A DNA stretch of 56,007 nt from Candidatus Omnitrophota bacterium. Its GTDB lineage: Bacteria > Hinthialibacterota > Hinthialibacteria > Hinthialibacterales > Hinthialibacteraceae. Positions 53,870-56,007 of the stretch are shown piece by piece. Under the pieces are notes generated by a model, which had not been told where the DNA came from, ran no database searches, and saw nothing but the letters and a program-made list of their open reading frames with translations. Every line of letters starts with the position of its first letter. Within the stretch, counting starts at the first letter, position 1. Made by a program: the position numbers and the translations under genes. Location of the stretch: the NCBI GenBank assembly GCA_003598175.1, contig QZKN01000121.1, positions 1 through 56,007 of the forward strand, in the 5' to 3' direction.

Positions 53870-54008
53870 ATTCCCTCTAACACTACTGACTACTGACTAC
53901 TGAATTTGATATATTGCCATTTCCAAAAGAACGGATATAATCCCCCTTCTGTGCTCACGAACGCCTACCCCCCGTCGACTGGCGAGGGCTTTTCTACGAG
54001 AAACCAAT
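53870..54008. other. Short intergenic region before typA
   Basis: Contains a TACTGAC direct repeat of three copies near 53882-53903 and no gene. A promoter for typA is expected but not identified. Confidence 0.4.
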
Positions 54009-55826
54009 ATGTTGATGAAGAATCCGGTACCAAACAAAAAATTGCGAAACATCGCGATTATTGCCCACGTCGATCACGGAAAAACCACGCTGGTCGATCA
54101 TATGTTCAAGCAAAGCGGCGCGTTCCGCGAAAATCAGGATGTCAACGAACGCGTAATGGACAGTATGGATCTGGAACGCGAGCGCGGCATCACCATCGCC
54201 GCCAAGAACTGCTCGGTGTTTTGGAAGGGTGTTAAAATCAACATTCTCGACACGCCCGGCCACGCCGATTTCGGCGGCGAAGTGGAGCGCGCCTTGAATA
54301 TGGTCGATGGGGCCATTCTTCTCGTTGACGCCTCGGAAGGGCCGTTGCCGCAAACTCGTTTTGTTCTGAAAAAGGCGTTGGAAGCGCACCTCAAAATCAT
54401 CGTCGTCATCAATAAAATCGATCGCAAGGACGCACGCCCACAGGAGGTGTTGAACGAAATTTATGACCTTTTCATCGATTTGGACGCCGGCGACGAGCAG
54501 ATCGAATTTCCAATTTTATACGCGGTTGGTCGCGAAGGCATCGTTCAAAATTCACAGGAAGAGAAAGGCGAGAACCTGCACCGTCTATTTGAGGTCATTT
54601 TGAACGAAATCCCTGCTCCTTCTTATGATCCGGACGAGCCCTTTCAAATGTTGGTGTCCGATTTGGATTATTCGGACTATATGGGCCGCCTCGCCATCGG
54701 CAAGATCGCCAACGGCTCCGCCAAATGCAACGGCAACCTCGTCTGCCTCGGAGAAAGCGGAAAAGCCGAACCATTGCGTGTATCCAAATTGCAGGTGTAC
54801 GAAGGCATCAGTTTCAAGGAAGTCAAAACCGCGGAGCCGGGCGACATCATTATCCTCGCCGGCATCGACGATGTTCACATCGGCGACACCATCTGCACGA
54901 AAGAAGCGCCCAAAGCGCTGAAGCGCATCACCGTGGACGAACCCACCGTCTCGATGAAATTCTCCATCAACACCTCTCCCTTTTCCGGCAAAGAGGGGAA
55001 ATACGTGCAATCCACCAAACTCCGCGAGCGATTACGCAAGGAAACGTTGAGCAACGTCGCCTTGCAGGTGGAGGACACGGAAGACGCCAACGTGTTTATG
55101 GTCAAAGGCCGCGGCGAATTTCAAATGGTCATTTTGATCGAGACGCTGCGCCGTGAAGGCTACGAACTCAGCGTGGGACGTCCGCACGTTATTTATAAGT
55201 TCCAGGATGGAAAATTATTCGAACCGATCGAGCATTTATTTGTGGATTGCGACGAACCCTTCGTCGGCATTGTCACCGAAAAACTGTCCATCCGCAAAGG
55301 CCGTATGATCAATCTTGTCAATCACGGCTCCGGCCGCGTGCGGATGGAGTTTTCCATTCCCTCCCGCGGCCTGATCGGCTACCGCAACGAGTTCCTGACC
55401 GATACGAAGGGGACCGGCATCATGAATTCGTATCTGCAGGGATACGAAGAGCATCGCGGCGATTTTCCCTATCGCTATACCGGCTCCATCGTCGCCGACC
55501 GGCAGGGAGCGGCCGTTCCCTATGCTCTGTTCAACCTCGAGCCGCGCGGCATTCTCTTCATCCCGCCCGGCGATCCCGTTTACGAAGGCATGATCATCGG
55601 CGAACACAACCGCGAAAAAGATATCAACGTCAATCCCTGCAAAGAGAAAAAACTCAGCAATATGCGTAGCGCGGGAAAAGACGACAACGTGCTGCTCACG
55701 CCGGTCGCGCCGATGACGCTGGAACGAGCCATCGAATTCATCAAAGACGACGAAATGGTCGAAGTCACGCCCAAATCCATCCGTTTGCGTAAAACCATTC
55801 TTCCTGCAAATCAACGAAAAGTATAA
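54009..55826 (+). CDS. typA: Ribosome-associated GTPase TypA/BipA
   Basis: A 605-residue translational GTPase of the TypA/BipA family, which binds the 70S ribosome and aids growth at low temperature and under stress, likely in 50S assembly. G1 is [10 protein letters not shown]2 lies in ERERGITI, G3 is [10 protein letters not shown], and G4 is NKIDRKD. EF-G-like domains II, III and V follow, and the BipA-specific C-terminal domain (about 490-605) contains [19 protein letters not shown], its hallmark. The ATG at 54009 has no strong ribosome binding site; an in-frame ATG at 54015 is equally possible. It is monocistronic. Confidence 0.96.
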   Translation: MLMKNPVPNKKLRNIAIIAHVDHGKTTLVDHMFKQSGAFRENQDVNERVMDSMDLERERGITIAAKNCSVFWKGVKINILDTPGHADFGGEVERALNMVDGAILLVDASEGPLPQTRFVLKKALEAHLKIIVVINKIDRKDARPQEVLNEIYDLFIDLDAGDEQIEFPILYAVGREGIVQNSQEEKGENLHRLFEVILNEIPAPSYDPDEPFQMLVSDLDYSDYMGRLAIGKIANGSAKCNGNLVCLGESGKAEPLRVSKLQVYEGISFKEVKTAEPGDIIILAGIDDVHIGDTICTKEAPKALKRITVDEPTVSMKFSINTSPFSGKEGKYVQSTKLRERLRKETLSNVALQVEDTEDANVFMVKGRGEFQMVILIETLRREGYELSVGRPHVIYKFQDGKLFEPIEHLFVDCDEPFVGIVTEKLSIRKGRMINLVNHGSGRVRMEFSIPSRGLIGYRNEFLTDTKGTGIMNSYLQGYEEHRGDFPYRYTGSIVADRQGAAVPYALFNLEPRGILFIPPGDPVYEGMIIGEHNREKDINVNPCKEKKLSNMRSAGKDDNVLLTPVAPMTLERAIEFIKDDEMVEVTPKSIRLRKTILPANQRKV

Positions 55827-55840
55827 TTTTTCGTAGCACG

Positions 55841-55893
55841 ATAACCCCATGTGGCGAGAGTGGCATTGTTTCTGCCCCTGTTGGGGTGGTTAT
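55841..55893. other. Weak hairpin after typA
   Basis: ATAACCCCA and TGGGGTGGTTAT can pair with a bulge across about 32 bases. No T-tract follows, so it is only a possible terminator. Confidence 0.3.
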
Positions 55894-55913
55894 GAGGATT
55901 TATATGAAAATGT

Positions 55914-55939
55914 GGGCGCGCAGATGTCCTGTCCGCATC
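55914..55939. repeat. Dispersed repeat, family 2, inverted
   Basis: GCGCAGATGTCCTGTCCGCA is the reverse complement of the family 2 core seen near 2411-2466 and 39955, with substitutions. Confidence 0.65.
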
Positions 55940-55944
55940 TTCGT

Positions 55945-56003
55945 GGGTAGAACAGGCGTCCCCGCCTGTGCGGTTCATGCAAGCGAGGACGCTTGCTTTA
56001 CCC
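55945..56003. repeat. Dispersed palindromic repeat, family 1
   Basis: GGGTAGAACAGGCGTCCCCG at the left and GAGGACGCTTGCTTTACCC at the right match the other family 1 copies; the copy lies next to a family 2 repeat, as at 2343-2466. Confidence 0.8.
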
Positions 56004-56007
56004 ACAT

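Overview
The window is a stretch of bacterial chromosome with roughly balanced base composition, dense housekeeping genes, mostly GGAGG-type ribosome binding sites and clear signal peptides. It encodes a pyruvate dehydrogenase complex with its lipoylation enzyme, the replicative polymerase DnaE, PheT, PyrE, TypA/BipA, ZapA, a threonine dehydratase and three very large flagellins, so the organism is a motile, free-living bacterium. Thr-Pro linkers in secreted proteins, a CRTAC/ASPIC protein, Uma2, DUF2283 and DUF3782-type proteins, and families of small palindromic repeats recall uncultured candidate phyla. No ribosomal marker is present, so I do not name a phylum.

Layout. 1-205: three tandem ~70-bp units that look like stacked terminators. 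215-6152 (minus): operon E1alpha, E1beta, E2, E3, lipB; E2 carries the lipoyl lysine that LipB modifies, and two gaps in the operon are filled with hairpin repeats. 6334-9974: promoter and dnaE. 10045-10838: a truncated secreted protein next to a transposase tail. 11150-13828: DppA-type aminopeptidase and a membrane MutS-like ATPase. 13990-19772: secreted proteins, namely a small protein paired with a HExxHxxGxxH metalloprotease, and a large protein with repeated WSDDR motifs. 19954-25249: DUF2283 protein, tRNA(CAU), a three-gene run (PfkB kinase, family 2 glycosyltransferase, class V aminotransferase) and two PD-(D/E)XK-type proteins. 25320-30394 (minus): zapA, a short coiled-coil gene, pheT, and pyrE with a secreted serine hydrolase. 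30596-36339: a polytopic membrane protein, threonine dehydratase, a 1-kb AT-rich gene-free stretch with a possible structured RNA, a PAS protein without a kinase domain, and a methyltransferase.

36481-48740 is the most unusual region: three paralogous flagellins of about 850 residues, separated by a 1.9-kb spacer with an internal tandem duplication and strong hairpins, by a methyltransferase-like gene that has lost its SAM-binding glycine motif, and by a second gene-poor leader. A sigma-28-like promoter is visible only upstream of the first flagellin. 49026-53579: a small membrane protein, then a tight operon of a secreted CBM9-like protein, a CRTAC/ASPIC propeller and a TPR protein. 54009-55826: typA, followed by copies of two of the dispersed repeat families.

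The strongest leads are the giant flagellin cluster with its degenerate methyltransferase and structured spacers, a TTCAC-N5-GTGAA palindrome recurring at three intergenic sites, the CBM9-CRTAC-TPR operon, and the possible RNA at 34104-34190. All functions are read from sequence motifs; no database search was possible.
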